From positions 186,001 through 250,000 of the forward strand of contig NZ_RJAC01000008.1 of NCBI RefSeq assembly GCF_003999975.1: DNA of 64,000 nt, written 5' to 3'. Numbering within the stretch: the first letter of the stretch is position 1; the number at the start of each line of letters is the position of its first letter. The notes under the pieces are model-generated. The model had not been told where the DNA came from and did no database searches. It saw only the letters and a program-made list of their open reading frames with translations. The stretch comes from Actinoplanes solisilvae. GTDB taxonomy: Bacteria > Actinomycetota > Actinomycetes > Mycobacteriales > Micromonosporaceae. Of this stretch, positions 27,343 to 35,508 are shown piece by piece. A program made the translations under genes and the position numbers.

Positions 27343-29910
27343 TTGTCGGCAGTGTTGGACCTGGTAGGCCGGGATGCCGACCTGGCGCGGATCGACGCGT
27401 TCGTCCGCGAGCTCGGCGCGCTGCTCGTCACCGGTGAGCCCGGGGCGGGCAAGACGACCCTGCTCGACTTCGCCGCCTCGCGGGCCCACACCCTGGGTCA
27501 CGTCGTCGTGCGGGCGACCGGCGTGGAGCTCGAGTCGGACCTGCCCTATTCGGCCCTGCACGAGCTGCTGCATCCGCTGCGCGACTCCTTCGCCCCGGTG
27601 CTCGAGGTGGCGCTGGGTATCAGAGAAGGCCCTGCCCCCGTACGACCTGAGGTAGCGGACGCCGTGGTCGAGCTGCTGCGCTCCGGGCCGCCGGTGCTGA
27701 TGATCGCCGATGATCTGTCGTGGATCGACCGGGCCAGTGCGAGCGTGCTCGGGATGGTCGCGGCGCGGCTCGGCGGCGTACGGGCGGGGTTGCTGGGGGC
27801 GGTGCGCATCGGGCTCGGCAGCTTCCTCGGGTACGCCGCGATCCCCGTCCACGAACTCAAGCCTCTGGACGCCTGGTCGGCCGCGCGACTGCTGGGTCAG
27901 CGTTTCCCCGACCTGTCGGCCGACGCCCGCGAGCTGGTGCTGAGCCGGGCGCGGGGCAATCCGCTGGCCCTGCTGGAGTTGCCGGCCGGGCCGACGCGGC
28001 GGTTGCGGGAGCTCTTCGTGCCGCACGTGCGGTCGCTGACCCCGGCGGCGCGGCGGCTGCTGCTGCTAGCCGCGCTCGACGCCACCGGCGACCGGCGGGT
28101 CGCGGACTCCTTCGACGGCTCTTCGTCGGCCGAGCTGGAACGTGCGCACCTGCTGCACCTGGAGGGCGCGACACTCGTGTTCCGGCATCCACTGATCCGA
28201 TCGACGACGCTCGAGATGGCCACCGGCGCGGAGCTGCGCGAGGCCCACCAGCGGCTGGCGGAACTCTTCGCCGACCGGCCCGACCGCTGCGCCTGGCACC
28301 TCGGCGAGGCGACCGTCTGGCCCGACGAGAGCGTGGCCGAACGGCTCGAGGAGTCCGCGGCTTCGGTGATGCGAAGAGGCGATTTCGTACGGGCCGTGGC
28401 CGCGCTGACCCGAGCGGCGTCGCTCTCGCCGGACAGCGCCGACCGCAGTCGCCGACTCGCGCGGGCGGCGTACGTCGGCTCGCACATGACCGGCGGCCTG
28501 CGGCAGGCCCGGCAGGTGCTGGCCGACCCGCACGGCTCGCTGCAGATGGCCATGACCGCCGCGCACGTGCTGCTCAACGGCGACGGCGACGTGGACACGG
28601 CCCACCGCCTGCTGGCCGGCGCGATCGCCGACGAAACGCTGGTCAAGGACGCGGACGACGCCACGGTCGAGGAGGCGCTCTACACGCTGATGATCGTCAG
28701 CTACTTCGGCGGGCGGGCGTCGCTGTGGGAGCCGTTGCGCGCTGCTCTCGGCTCGGACGGGCCTGCGATCGTACGGCTCAGTTGTGATCTTCTGGCTGAC
28801 CCGGCGCGCACGGGGGTGGCCGCGCTCGACCGGCTTTCCTCGGCGGTCGCGGGGCTTCCGGCCGAGGCCGACCCGACGAGGATCATCCGGATCGCGCTGG
28901 CCGCGCAGATCGCCGACCGGCAGCGGGACTGCGCCGACGCGCTGTGGCGGGTGGCGCGCGGCAACGTGCTGGCGGCCGGGCTGAACGCACGGATGCTGCT
29001 GAGCCGGCAGGCCTTTCACGAGGGCCGGTGGGACGACGCGCGGGAACTGGCCGACGAAGCCGCCGACCGGTGCCGCGAACACGGCTACACGCTGCTGGCC
29101 TGGCCCGGGCGGCACGTGCAGGCCCAGGTGGCGGCGGTCCGCGGCGACGACACGACGGCCATGGCGATCGCCGGGGAGATGCTGCAATGGGCGGCGCCGC
29201 GCGGCGTGCGGGTGGTGCAGACGTACGCGTGGCAGGTGCGCATGATGGTGGCGCTCGGCCGCGGCGACTTCGAACAGGCCTACCTGGACGGAATTCGCAT
29301 CAGCCCGGCCGGGAAGTTGGCCTCGCACGTGCCGTACGCCCTGCTGGTCTCGCTCGACCTGGTGGAGGCGGCCGTCCGCGCGGGCCGTTCCGCCGAGGCT
29401 TTGGACCATGTGGCCGCCATGCGTACGGTCTCGCGTCTCTCGCCGCGGCAGGCGCTGTTCGTGCGTGCGGCGTCGGCGCTCGTCACCCCTGACGCGTCGG
29501 CGTTCGACCTGTTCGAGCAAGCGTTGGCGGTGCCAGGGGCGTGGCCGTTCGACGTGGCCCGGGTGCATCTGCTCTACGGCGAACGGCTGCGGCGGCTGCG
29601 TGCGGTGACGGCTGCCCGAACCCATCTGCTGGCGGCGTCGTCGGCCTTCGACCGGCTGGGCGCCGAACCGTGGTCCCAGCGGGCCGCCGCCGAATTGCGC
29701 GCCACCTCCCATTCCCGCCACGGGGGGCCATCGCTGACTCCCCAGGAATCGGAGATAGCCCGGCTGGCCGCGGCCGGCCTGACGAACAAACAGATCGGGG
29801 CCCGCCTGTTCCTCTCCCCCCGAACGGTCCAGTTCCACCTGCACCACGTCTTCGCGAAGCTGGCCATCAGTTCCCGAGCAGCCCTCCGCGACGCCCTCGA
29901 CCAGCCGTAG
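27343..29910 (+). CDS. LAL-type LuxR transcriptional regulator
   Basis: A protein of about 855 aa. The likely start is the TTG at 27343, with GAGAAGG 6 nt ahead; a GTG at 27352 is an alternative. ATPase domain: Walker A GEPGAGKTTLLDFA near 32 and an intact Walker B VLMIADDLSWIDRAS near 120. Central TPR-like region; C-terminal HTH GLTNKQIGARLFLSPRTVQF. Wording is closest to the LAL at 12851 (GDGDVDTAHRLL in both). It is probably co-transcribed with the CMD gene just upstream. Confidence 0.9.
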   Translation: MSAVLDLVGRDADLARIDAFVRELGALLVTGEPGAGKTTLLDFAASRAHTLGHVVVRATGVELESDLPYSALHELLHPLRDSFAPVLEVALGIREGPAPVRPEVADAVVELLRSGPPVLMIADDLSWIDRASASVLGMVAARLGGVRAGLLGAVRIGLGSFLGYAAIPVHELKPLDAWSAARLLGQRFPDLSADARELVLSRARGNPLALLELPAGPTRRLRELFVPHVRSLTPAARRLLLLAALDATGDRRVADSFDGSSSAELERAHLLHLEGATLVFRHPLIRSTTLEMATGAELREAHQRLAELFADRPDRCAWHLGEATVWPDESVAERLEESAASVMRRGDFVRAVAALTRAASLSPDSADRSRRLARAAYVGSHMTGGLRQARQVLADPHGSLQMAMTAAHVLLNGDGDVDTAHRLLAGAIADETLVKDADDATVEEALYTLMIVSYFGGRASLWEPLRAALGSDGPAIVRLSCDLLADPARTGVAALDRLSSAVAGLPAEADPTRIIRIALAAQIADRQRDCADALWRVARGNVLAAGLNARMLLSRQAFHEGRWDDARELADEAADRCREHGYTLLAWPGRHVQAQVAAVRGDDTTAMAIAGEMLQWAAPRGVRVVQTYAWQVRMMVALGRGDFEQAYLDGIRISPAGKLASHVPYALLVSLDLVEAAVRAGRSAEALDHVAAMRTVSRLSPRQALFVRAASALVTPDASAFDLFEQALAVPGAWPFDVARVHLLYGERLRRLRAVTAARTHLLAASSAFDRLGAEPWSQRAAAELRATSHSRHGGPSLTPQESEIARLAAAGLTNKQIGARLFLSPRTVQFHLHHVFAKLAISSRAALRDALDQP

Positions 29911-30114
29911 ACCCATTCCGTGCGCGAGCGACGGATCGCGCCTCCGTGCGGTCCTTCGCGGCCACGCTGGCGTTCATCGGCTTGGCGGTCGAGGGAGCCG
30001 GACCACGTGAGGTCGTCCTCGGTCCCGAGCTGATCGCCGGGGCTCTGTTCGCCGCCGCGCACAGGCCGGCGGAACAGTCCGCGGTCCACCCACCGGACCG
30101 GTAACGGGCCTGCG
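29911..30114. other. Intergenic region downstream of the last LAL gene
   Basis: About 200 bp with no convincing gene. Open frames here are extensions of LAL shadows. It leads into the aldehyde-dehydrogenase-like stub at 30115. Confidence 0.4.
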
Positions 30115-30183
30115 GGCGGCGTGTGGACGACCGACCTGGCCCGCGCCCACCGCATCGCAGCCGACCTCGAGTCCGGCATCGTG
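30115..30183 (+). pseudogene. Short remnant resembling aldehyde dehydrogenase
   Basis: In one plus-strand frame the sequence reads GGVWTTDLARAHRIAADLES followed by GIV, very like the conserved aldehyde dehydrogenase segment that precedes the WVN motif. Neither upstream nor downstream sequence continues the protein. It appears to be an isolated stub of about 23 codons left after deletion. Chance similarity cannot be excluded. Confidence 0.45.
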
Positions 30184-30192
30184 TGCGGCGTG

Positions 30193-30561
30193 TCAGGGGT
30201 GGTCAGAGCCATGGAATTCCGCCACTTTCTCGATGAGGCCGACGATGTTCGCGTTGAGGTCGTCGAGTTGCTCGGCCGGGATCCAGTATTCGAGGATCGT
30301 GCGGCCGCCGACCTGGTGCACCTCGTAGCGGTCGAGGAAGGATCGTCGCACCTCGAAGCGGGTCACGTAGCCCACGCCCGACGCCGGGACGTTCCAGTCC
30401 CGGGCGATCATCGTGGCGTACTCCTCGTTGAGCACCGGGTAGAAGATCGGCTGATCCGGCAGGCGCGGCGGCCAGGCCGTCCACCCTGACGCCTCCACCA
30501 GCGCCAACTCTTCAGGCCCGGTCGGCCGCCACAACGTCACAGTGTCCCCGTCGATCTGCAC
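30193..30561 (-). CDS. ADP-ribosylation/crystallin J1-type small protein
   Basis: A 122-aa protein with the pattern of a common actinobacterial family named ADP-ribosylation/crystallin J1: TLWRPTGPEELALVEASGWT, PIFYPVLNEEYA, ARDWNVPASGVGYVTRFEV and EYWIPAEQLDDLNANIVG. Despite the name it is too short to contain an ADP-ribosylglycohydrolase domain, and its function is unknown. It is a single gene, divergent from the acetyltransferase at 30615. Confidence 0.75.
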   Translation of the reverse strand: MQIDGDTVTLWRPTGPEELALVEASGWTAWPPRLPDQPIFYPVLNEEYATMIARDWNVPASGVGYVTRFEVRRSFLDRYEVHQVGGRTILEYWIPAEQLDDLNANIVGLIEKVAEFHGSDHP

Positions 30562-30614
30562 GGCGCCACGTTAATCGGCGGCGCCGGCCGGGTGAGCGGC
30601 GGTAACGTGCGCCG

Positions 30615-31274
30615 GTGTCGACCTATCCCCCGCTGAACCTGGAAGTCCGCACGCCACGGCTGACGCTGGCCGCCGCCTCCGACGAGCTGCTCGAACGACT
30701 CGTACCCCTGGTCAGGGCGGGTGTCGTCGTCGAGGGCGAGCCGGCCCCGTTCGACGACCCGATGTCGCTCTACGACGAGAGCCCCGCGCGTGAATGGCGC
30801 TGGATGCGGGCCATCTGGTCGGGCCGCTCCCGGGTCAGCGACGATTTCTGGCGGCTCTACTTCGTGGTCTGCGACGGCGGCGAACCGGTCGGCATGCAAG
30901 ACCTCGTCGCCCACGAGTTCCCCGCGCTCGGCACGGTCACGACCTTCTCGTGGCTGGCTCCCGGCGCGCGTGGCCGCGGACTGGGCCGGGAGGCCCGCGC
31001 CGCGATCCTGCACCTCGCGTTCGCGGGGTTCGGCGCCCGCGAGGCGTCCAGCGAGGCCTTCGTCGACAACCACGCGTCCAACCGGGTCTCCGAAGCCGTC
31101 GGCTACTCCCGCAACGGCACCAACTGGGCCACCCGCCACGGCGAGGCGACCGAACTGCTGCGCTGGCGCATGACCCGCGACGACTGGCTGTCCCGGCGCC
31201 GCGACGACATCGAGCTCTCCGGCGTCGAGGAGTGCAAACCGGTGTTGGGGATTCAGCGCGGCGGGCTCGTGTAA
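30615..31274 (+). CDS. GNAT-family N-acetyltransferase
   Basis: A 219-aa protein from a GTG start. It shows the GNAT order: an N-terminal strand EVRTPRLTLAAAS, then the acetyl-CoA-binding motif A region TTFSWLAPGARGRGLGREAR (about 108-127), and motif B-like EAFVDNHASNRVSEAVGYS (about 152-170). This is the layout of RimJ/RimL-type enzymes acting on protein N-termini or small amines. The 3' end overlaps the convergent lipoprotein gene by 22 bp. The acceptor is unknown. Confidence 0.85.
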   Translation: MSTYPPLNLEVRTPRLTLAAASDELLERLVPLVRAGVVVEGEPAPFDDPMSLYDESPAREWRWMRAIWSGRSRVSDDFWRLYFVVCDGGEPVGMQDLVAHEFPALGTVTTFSWLAPGARGRGLGREARAAILHLAFAGFGAREASSEAFVDNHASNRVSEAVGYSRNGTNWATRHGEATELLRWRMTRDDWLSRRRDDIELSGVEECKPVLGIQRGGLV

Positions 31275-31978
31275 AGCGTTACGCGGCAGCCCAATTCGCC
31301 CGGTTCCAGCCAGATCCGATCGTACGAGATCTGTCTGGTCCTGCCGTCGGTCGTCTTGATCATCACGACGCAGTCGCGTTCGGCCGCGACCCCGACCGCC
31401 GCGACGAGGGTGCCCTCCGACGTGATCGTGTCGACGCCGATGCCCTCCTGCGGAAACGCCGCCCGCACCTTCGATCCGAGCGTTTCCGGCGTGGCGGAGA
31501 ACAGCGCGGTCTCGAGTCGTTTCGCCGCGTCCGGCGGCAACTTCAACACCGCTGCAGCCGACGGTACGGGTGGTCGCCCGATCTTCGGACAGTCGATCTC
31601 CTCGTATTCGGTGTAGCGGTACAACTGAAGCGTGTAGCGGTAACAGATCGTCGCGTCGCCCTCGGTCGTGGCCGCGTCGCGATTGCCCACCGCGGCCACC
31701 ACCCGTACGTCGATGGTGGCCTTCTCGTCCCCCGACGTGCGGCCTTTCCACGCGACGGGCGTAATCCGCACCTGTTCGTCGCTCTCCGGCATCTCGGTGG
31801 CCGCGATCGTCCCGGCGTCCCGAACCCGCTCGCGATGCCCGAGCTCCTTGTTCAGCCGCTCGGCCGCCTTCGCCGCCGCATCGCGCGCGACGCCGTTGCC
31901 GTCGGCCGGCCCGATACCGCAGCCCACCAGCAGGAACGCTCCCGCCGCGAGTACGCCGCCCAGCCTCAGAATCCGCAC
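31253..31978 (-). CDS. Secreted lipoprotein of unknown function
   Basis: A 241-aa protein with a lipoprotein signal peptide: basic MRILR, hydrophobic LGGVLAAGAFL and the lipobox LLVGC (Cys near residue 20). The mature part has no recognisable domain; it includes TICYRYTLQLYRYTEYEEID and a C-terminal CRVTLYTSPPR. It should be anchored to the outer face of the cytoplasmic membrane. It is divergent from the small membrane-protein gene at 32047. Confidence 0.75.
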   Translation of the reverse strand: MRILRLGGVLAAGAFLLVGCGIGPADGNGVARDAAAKAAERLNKELGHRERVRDAGTIAATEMPESDEQVRITPVAWKGRTSGDEKATIDVRVVAAVGNRDAATTEGDATICYRYTLQLYRYTEYEEIDCPKIGRPPVPSAAAVLKLPPDAAKRLETALFSATPETLGSKVRAAFPQEGIGVDTITSEGTLVAAVGVAAERDCVVMIKTTDGRTRQISYDRIWLEPGELGCRVTLYTSPPR

Positions 31979-32046
31979 TCGCCGAACGCTACCGCCCTGG
32001 CATCCACCTGCGACACTCGGTTCACGAGCCAGCTCCTGGAGGAATC

Positions 32047-32310
32047 ATGTGGCCGTGGTTCATTTCCATCGTCGCCCTGTTGCTGATCGCCGCCGGCGCC
32101 GCCCTGCTCGTGCGCAGCCACCGCCGCCAGGCCGCCACGCCGCCGTCCTCGAAAGACGCCACGATGCAGCGGGCCCGCGCGGCCATGACCGGCCTCGACC
32201 GCCAGCAGCGGCGTGCGACCAAGGGCTCCATCCGCCGTGGGGGCAGCGGCAACGCCGGGGTCGACGGCACCTCGGTCGGCGGTTCGTCCGGTTCCGACGG
32301 CGGTCTCTGA
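32047..32310 (+). CDS. Small single-pass membrane protein, unknown function
   Basis: An 87-aa protein with an excellent RBS (CTGGAGGAATC before ATG). Residues 2-22 form one transmembrane helix (FISIVALLLIAAGAALLV). This is followed by a basic cytoplasmic segment (MTGLDRQQRRATKGSIRRG) and a Gly/Ser tail. I do not recognise the family. Good translation signals and a sensible topology support a real gene. Confidence 0.65.
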   Translation: MWPWFISIVALLLIAAGAALLVRSHRRQAATPPSSKDATMQRARAAMTGLDRQQRRATKGSIRRGGSGNAGVDGTSVGGSSGSDGGL

Positions 32311-32311
32311 C

Positions 32312-32580
32312 CTACCGTTCCGCCGCGGCGGCTCCGATCGCCCGTGCCACCTCCGGATGCCCCAGATAGCGTTCGATCGAGTGCGGCGCGTCCGAGTTCT
32401 CGACCTCGATCTCCCTCAGCGGCTCCCCCCACGACTTGCGCAGCGGATGCCCGATCGCCACCACGTCGTTGACGTCCCAGCACGTCACCCACGGCACGCC
32501 CGGGTTCACGGACCCCTTGGTCAGGAGATTTCGCTGTACGGCGTCCAGGCCGAGCGCCGCAAGCCCGGACGATATTCGTC
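32312..32580 (-). pseudogene. C-terminal remnant resembling an alpha/beta hydrolase
   Basis: A minus-strand frame reads GLAALGLDAVQRNLL, then GVPWVTCWDVNDVVA, EPLREIEVENSDAPHSIERY and a stop at 32312. The string W-x3-D-x2-D, then an acidic VEN, then PHSIERYL resembles the last 80 or so residues of actinobacterial hydrolases in which that His is catalytic. No start codon with an RBS or N-terminal domain is visible; the nearest in-frame start is the GTG at 32506-32508. It is best read as a 5'-truncated gene. Confidence 0.4.
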
Positions 32581-32736
32581 CGTTAGAGACCAGCCGAGCC
32601 GCTACCGAACCGGGGCGTTCACAGCACGACCGTCCTTTCGGGACAGACCGAAACCCTCGCGCGCGGGTAGAGCGCCTACCTACTCTCGGCCCGAGTGCGG
32701 AGGACGGCGGACGGCGCCCCTCCCGGAGGGAGATCA

Positions 32737-33210
32737 GTGCGGCACGTGAAAACGCTCAGGTGGCTCGTCGGCCTGCTCACGGTGGTGACGGTGACTCTTG
32801 TCGCCCCAGGCCCGGCACAGGCCGCGGTCCGCTGCAAGACCGGCAGCACCACCGTGGGCAGCCCGACCGGCGGGCTCGGCGCCACCGCCAGTGCGAGAGT
32901 TTGCATCGACAACTACAAAGTCAGCCTGGACCCGAACCACTACAACTACGTCAAGGACCAGAAAGCCGACGGGTACGCCGCCCGCGCCTGGTTCGAATAC
33001 CACGACCTGGACTACGGCTATTTCGTCGCGGTCGGGCCGCTGGCGACGGACGACACCTCCACCTCGACCGGCACTAGAATCCCGAACGGCGGCTGGCCCG
33101 AAGCGGGCACCGACGTAGCCGCGGTGTGGGTCTGCCTCGGTTTGACGCGCCCCGGGCCCGGATCGCTGGACCGGTGCTCGCAGATCGTGGTGGAGGAATA
33201 CTGGGACTGA
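32737..33210 (+). CDS. Small secreted protein, unknown function
   Basis: A 157-aa protein from the GTG at 32737, with GGAGGG 6 nt ahead. The signal peptide is clear (basic VRHVKTLR, hydrophobic WLVGLLTVVTVTLVA, cleavage near PAQA-A). The mature domain has four Cys (AVRCKTGS, ARVCIDNY, VWVCLGLT, DRCSQIVV), likely forming two disulfides, and many aromatic residues (YHDLDYGYFVAVG). I do not recognise the family. A hairpin terminator follows at 33233-33267. Confidence 0.7.
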   Translation: MRHVKTLRWLVGLLTVVTVTLVAPGPAQAAVRCKTGSTTVGSPTGGLGATASARVCIDNYKVSLDPNHYNYVKDQKADGYAARAWFEYHDLDYGYFVAVGPLATDDTSTSTGTRIPNGGWPEAGTDVAAVWVCLGLTRPGPGSLDRCSQIVVEEYWD

Positions 33211-33232
33211 CGACGGGTGGTCGCGCCCGGCA

Positions 33233-33267
33233 TGCGGGCCGGCGTCGAGGTCCGGCACCGGCCCGCA
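33233..33267. terminator. Hairpin terminator between convergent genes
   Basis: A perfect 10-bp stem TGCGGGCCGG / CCGGCCCGCA with a 15-nt loop lies between the stop codons of the secreted-protein gene and the PhoX-type gene. There is no T-run, which is common for actinobacterial terminators. It could serve both strands. Confidence 0.6.
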
Positions 33268-33278
33268 GAAAGCTCGGA

Positions 33279-34667
33279 TCAGCGCCAAGGCCCCGTGATC
33301 ACGCAGGTCACGCCCGGGTACTGCAGGTTGATGAACAGGTGGCGGCCGTCGGCGGTGAAGGCGGCGCCGGCCAGTTCGCTCGCGCCGGTCGGGCCGGGCT
33401 CGGGGAAGTCTTCCGGGCTCCAGTAGTGCAGGTCGAGCGGCTCGATCACCCTGGCCAGATTGACGACACCGCCCGCGGGGGTGAGCACCCGCAGGTAGTT
33501 GTCGCCGCCGGCCTCGTCCTCGCCGTCGCCGTCCTCGGCCAGCAGCAGCAGGCCGTCCGGGGAGACGCCGACCGTGTCGGGCTGGTTGAGGGTCGCCGGG
33601 TTGGGGGATTCGAAGAGCAGGCGCAGCGTTCCGGTGTCGTGGCCGGCCGGCTCGTAGCGCCACACCTGCCCGTTCTCGTGGTCGCCGGCCTCGCTGGCCA
33701 CGAACGTGACGCCGCCGTCGGTCCACGCCGAGCCTTCGAGGCTCAGGAAGCGGCAGCCGCCCTTCGCGCGGCCCTGCGAGTAGACCGCGCCCGGGTTCGC
33801 CTCGGCGTCCGACGGGTCGGGCTCGTCGATGTCGACCCAGTGGGTGTCGAGCACCTCGCCGACGCGCTGGCCCTTTGACGTGTCGTACTCCTTCGAACCC
33901 GTGACCGCCAGCATCTGCAGCCGTCCCCCGGCCGCGAGCCGGCCCGGGCGGCGCGGCACGAAACGGTAGAAGCCGTCGCCGGGGTCGCCGTTGTCCTCGG
34001 TCATGTAGACGATGCCCGTACGCGGGTCGACCGGGGCGGTCTCGTGCTCGAAGCGGCCCATCGCCTTCAGCGGCACCGGCTCGACCGGCCCGCGCGCGTC
34101 CGACGGCACCTCGAACACGTAGCCGTGCGGCTTCTCCAGACCGGCGTCGAGTCCCTCGGTGCTCTCCTCGCACGACAGCCAGGAACCCCACGGCGTGGCC
34201 GCGCCGCTGCAGTTGGACAGCGTGCCGTTGAGCACCAGGAAGCTCTCGAGCAGCCGCCCCTGCGACAGGTCGTAGAGCGAGGACGTCACGCCCGAGGGAG
34301 CCGCCCGGTCGTACGCGTTCTCGCGCCCGATCGCCTTCTTGGTCACGCCGGGCAGGTCGAGGTCGACCTCGTGGTTGCGGATCAGCCGCACCCGGCCGCG
34401 GCCCTCGGAGAAGACGGCCTGTCCGTCGTGCGCGGCCGGGGTGGGCAGCCCGTCACTCATCCTGCTGCCGGCTGCGCCGAACGTACGGTAGGAGAACCCC
34501 GCGGGCAGCGCCAGCTCCTTGCCGGCCTTCTTCAACGGCCCCCAGCCGTCGACCGGGCGGCGGCCGGCCTGAGAAGCCTGGGCCGGAACCACCGCGCCCG
34601 GGACCACCAGACCGCCGACCAGGCCGATCCCGGTCGCCGCCAACACATCGCGCCTGCTCATCGTCAT
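33279..34667 (-). CDS. PhoX-type (DUF839) secreted phosphatase
   Basis: A 462-aa protein from the ATG at 34667. The N-terminus MTMSRRDVLAATGIGLVGG is a Tat-like export signal with an SRRDVL twin-arginine segment. The body has the PhoX/DUF839 pattern: LIRNHEVDLDLPG, NGTLSNCSGAATPWGSWLSC, EESTEG, DNGDPGDGFYRF, and C-terminal QPDTVGVSPDG and HLFINLQYPGV. PhoX enzymes are Ca/Fe-dependent alkaline phosphatases exported folded by the Tat system, releasing phosphate from organic esters. The HAD gene lies 103 bp upstream on the same strand. Confidence 0.87.
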   Translation of the reverse strand: MTMSRRDVLAATGIGLVGGLVVPGAVVPAQASQAGRRPVDGWGPLKKAGKELALPAGFSYRTFGAAGSRMSDGLPTPAAHDGQAVFSEGRGRVRLIRNHEVDLDLPGVTKKAIGRENAYDRAAPSGVTSSLYDLSQGRLLESFLVLNGTLSNCSGAATPWGSWLSCEESTEGLDAGLEKPHGYVFEVPSDARGPVEPVPLKAMGRFEHETAPVDPRTGIVYMTEDNGDPGDGFYRFVPRRPGRLAAGGRLQMLAVTGSKEYDTSKGQRVGEVLDTHWVDIDEPDPSDAEANPGAVYSQGRAKGGCRFLSLEGSAWTDGGVTFVASEAGDHENGQVWRYEPAGHDTGTLRLLFESPNPATLNQPDTVGVSPDGLLLLAEDGDGEDEAGGDNYLRVLTPAGGVVNLARVIEPLDLHYWSPEDFPEPGPTGASELAGAAFTADGRHLFINLQYPGVTCVITGPWR

Positions 34668-34770
34668 GGCCGACACGCTGGCTCGGTTGCGTGAACAGAA
34701 AGCTGCGGCATCATGATGACTTCCCAACCATGGACTGATACGTCCACGTCTCGACAGCCGTGGAAACAGG

Positions 34771-35427
34771 CTATTCGAGCCGGGCGACCGCGGTGGTGAC
34801 CTCGGGGAAGACATCGACGACAGCCGTGACGAATCGCGGGTCGAAGTCTTCGAGACGCCGTACGCCGCTCTGCAGGCACGCGATGAAACGGATGCCCGCA
34901 CCCCCGGCCGCCACCGCGTCCCCGGGCGAATCACCGACGTAGACGCACTCGCCGGGCGTGAGACCGGTCTCGGTCAGCAGCTCGTCGAAGGCGCGCGGGT
35001 CGGGTTTGCGGAAACGGGTGTTGCCCTGGTGGTAGGCCGCGCTGATCCGTCCGTTGAGCACGTGGTCGGGGGCCAGCATGTGCGCGATCTCCGCCTCGGC
35101 GCGGGAGGTCAGCAACAGCACTTTCCGTCCGGCTGCGACCAACTCGTCCAGCGCCGCCAGGTTCTCCGGCGGGATCACGTCGAGCTTGCCGGCGGCCAGA
35201 TATTCCTGGTGGGCGGGCGGGAACAGCTCGGCGAAGCGGGCGAGGTCCACGCCGGGCGACCGCGCCGGCATGGCGTCGAGCAGCACCTCGCCCCAGGTCG
35301 ACCGATGCACCGTACGGTCCATGGGTGGGCGGCCCATTCGGGCGAGGACGTCGTTGACCAGGTCGAACGAGGCGGCCTCGGTCATGCACAGGGTGTCGTC
35401 GACGTCGATGATCACGGCTCGAACCAC
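34771..35427 (-). CDS. HAD-superfamily hydrolase
   Basis: A 218-aa protein with all four HAD motifs: I, IIDVDDTLCM (nucleophile Asp near residue 8); II, LLLTSRAEAE; III, the Lys in RFRKPDPRAFDELL; IV, CVYVGDSPGDAVAAGGAG. A helical cap lies between motifs I and II. It is likely a soluble phosphatase of small sugar or nucleotide phosphates; the substrate is not predictable. The last gene upstream is divergent (SIMPL protein at 35509). Confidence 0.88.
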   Translation of the reverse strand: MVRAVIIDVDDTLCMTEAASFDLVNDVLARMGRPPMDRTVHRSTWGEVLLDAMPARSPGVDLARFAELFPPAHQEYLAAGKLDVIPPENLAALDELVAAGRKVLLLTSRAEAEIAHMLAPDHVLNGRISAAYHQGNTRFRKPDPRAFDELLTETGLTPGECVYVGDSPGDAVAAGGAGIRFIACLQSGVRRLEDFDPRFVTAVVDVFPEVTTAVARLE

Positions 35428-35493
35428 ACCCGCACCCTAACGTGGAGGGAACCCGCGGCCCGGGCTCCCTGCAGACCCCTCCCTTTCCCCCGA

Positions 35494-35508
35494 TATACCC
35501 TAAACTGC
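35494..35508 (+). promoter_or_regulatory. Possible leaderless promoter of the SIMPL gene
   Basis: TATACC at 35494-35499 ends 9 nt before the ATG at 35509, and no Shine-Dalgarno sequence is visible. This spacing suits a -10 element that starts transcription at or just before the start codon. Leaderless mRNAs are common in actinobacteria. Confidence 0.4.

Noticed and set aside
8320-30000. Secondary-metabolite gene cluster controlled by the LALs
   Set aside because: No PKS, NRPS, terpene synthase or RiPP genes in or beside the block; regulators alone do not make a cluster.
34680-34700. PHO-box-like GTTCACGCAAC upstream of the PhoX-type gene
   Set aside because: Only one half-site is visible; the expected second direct repeat is missing.
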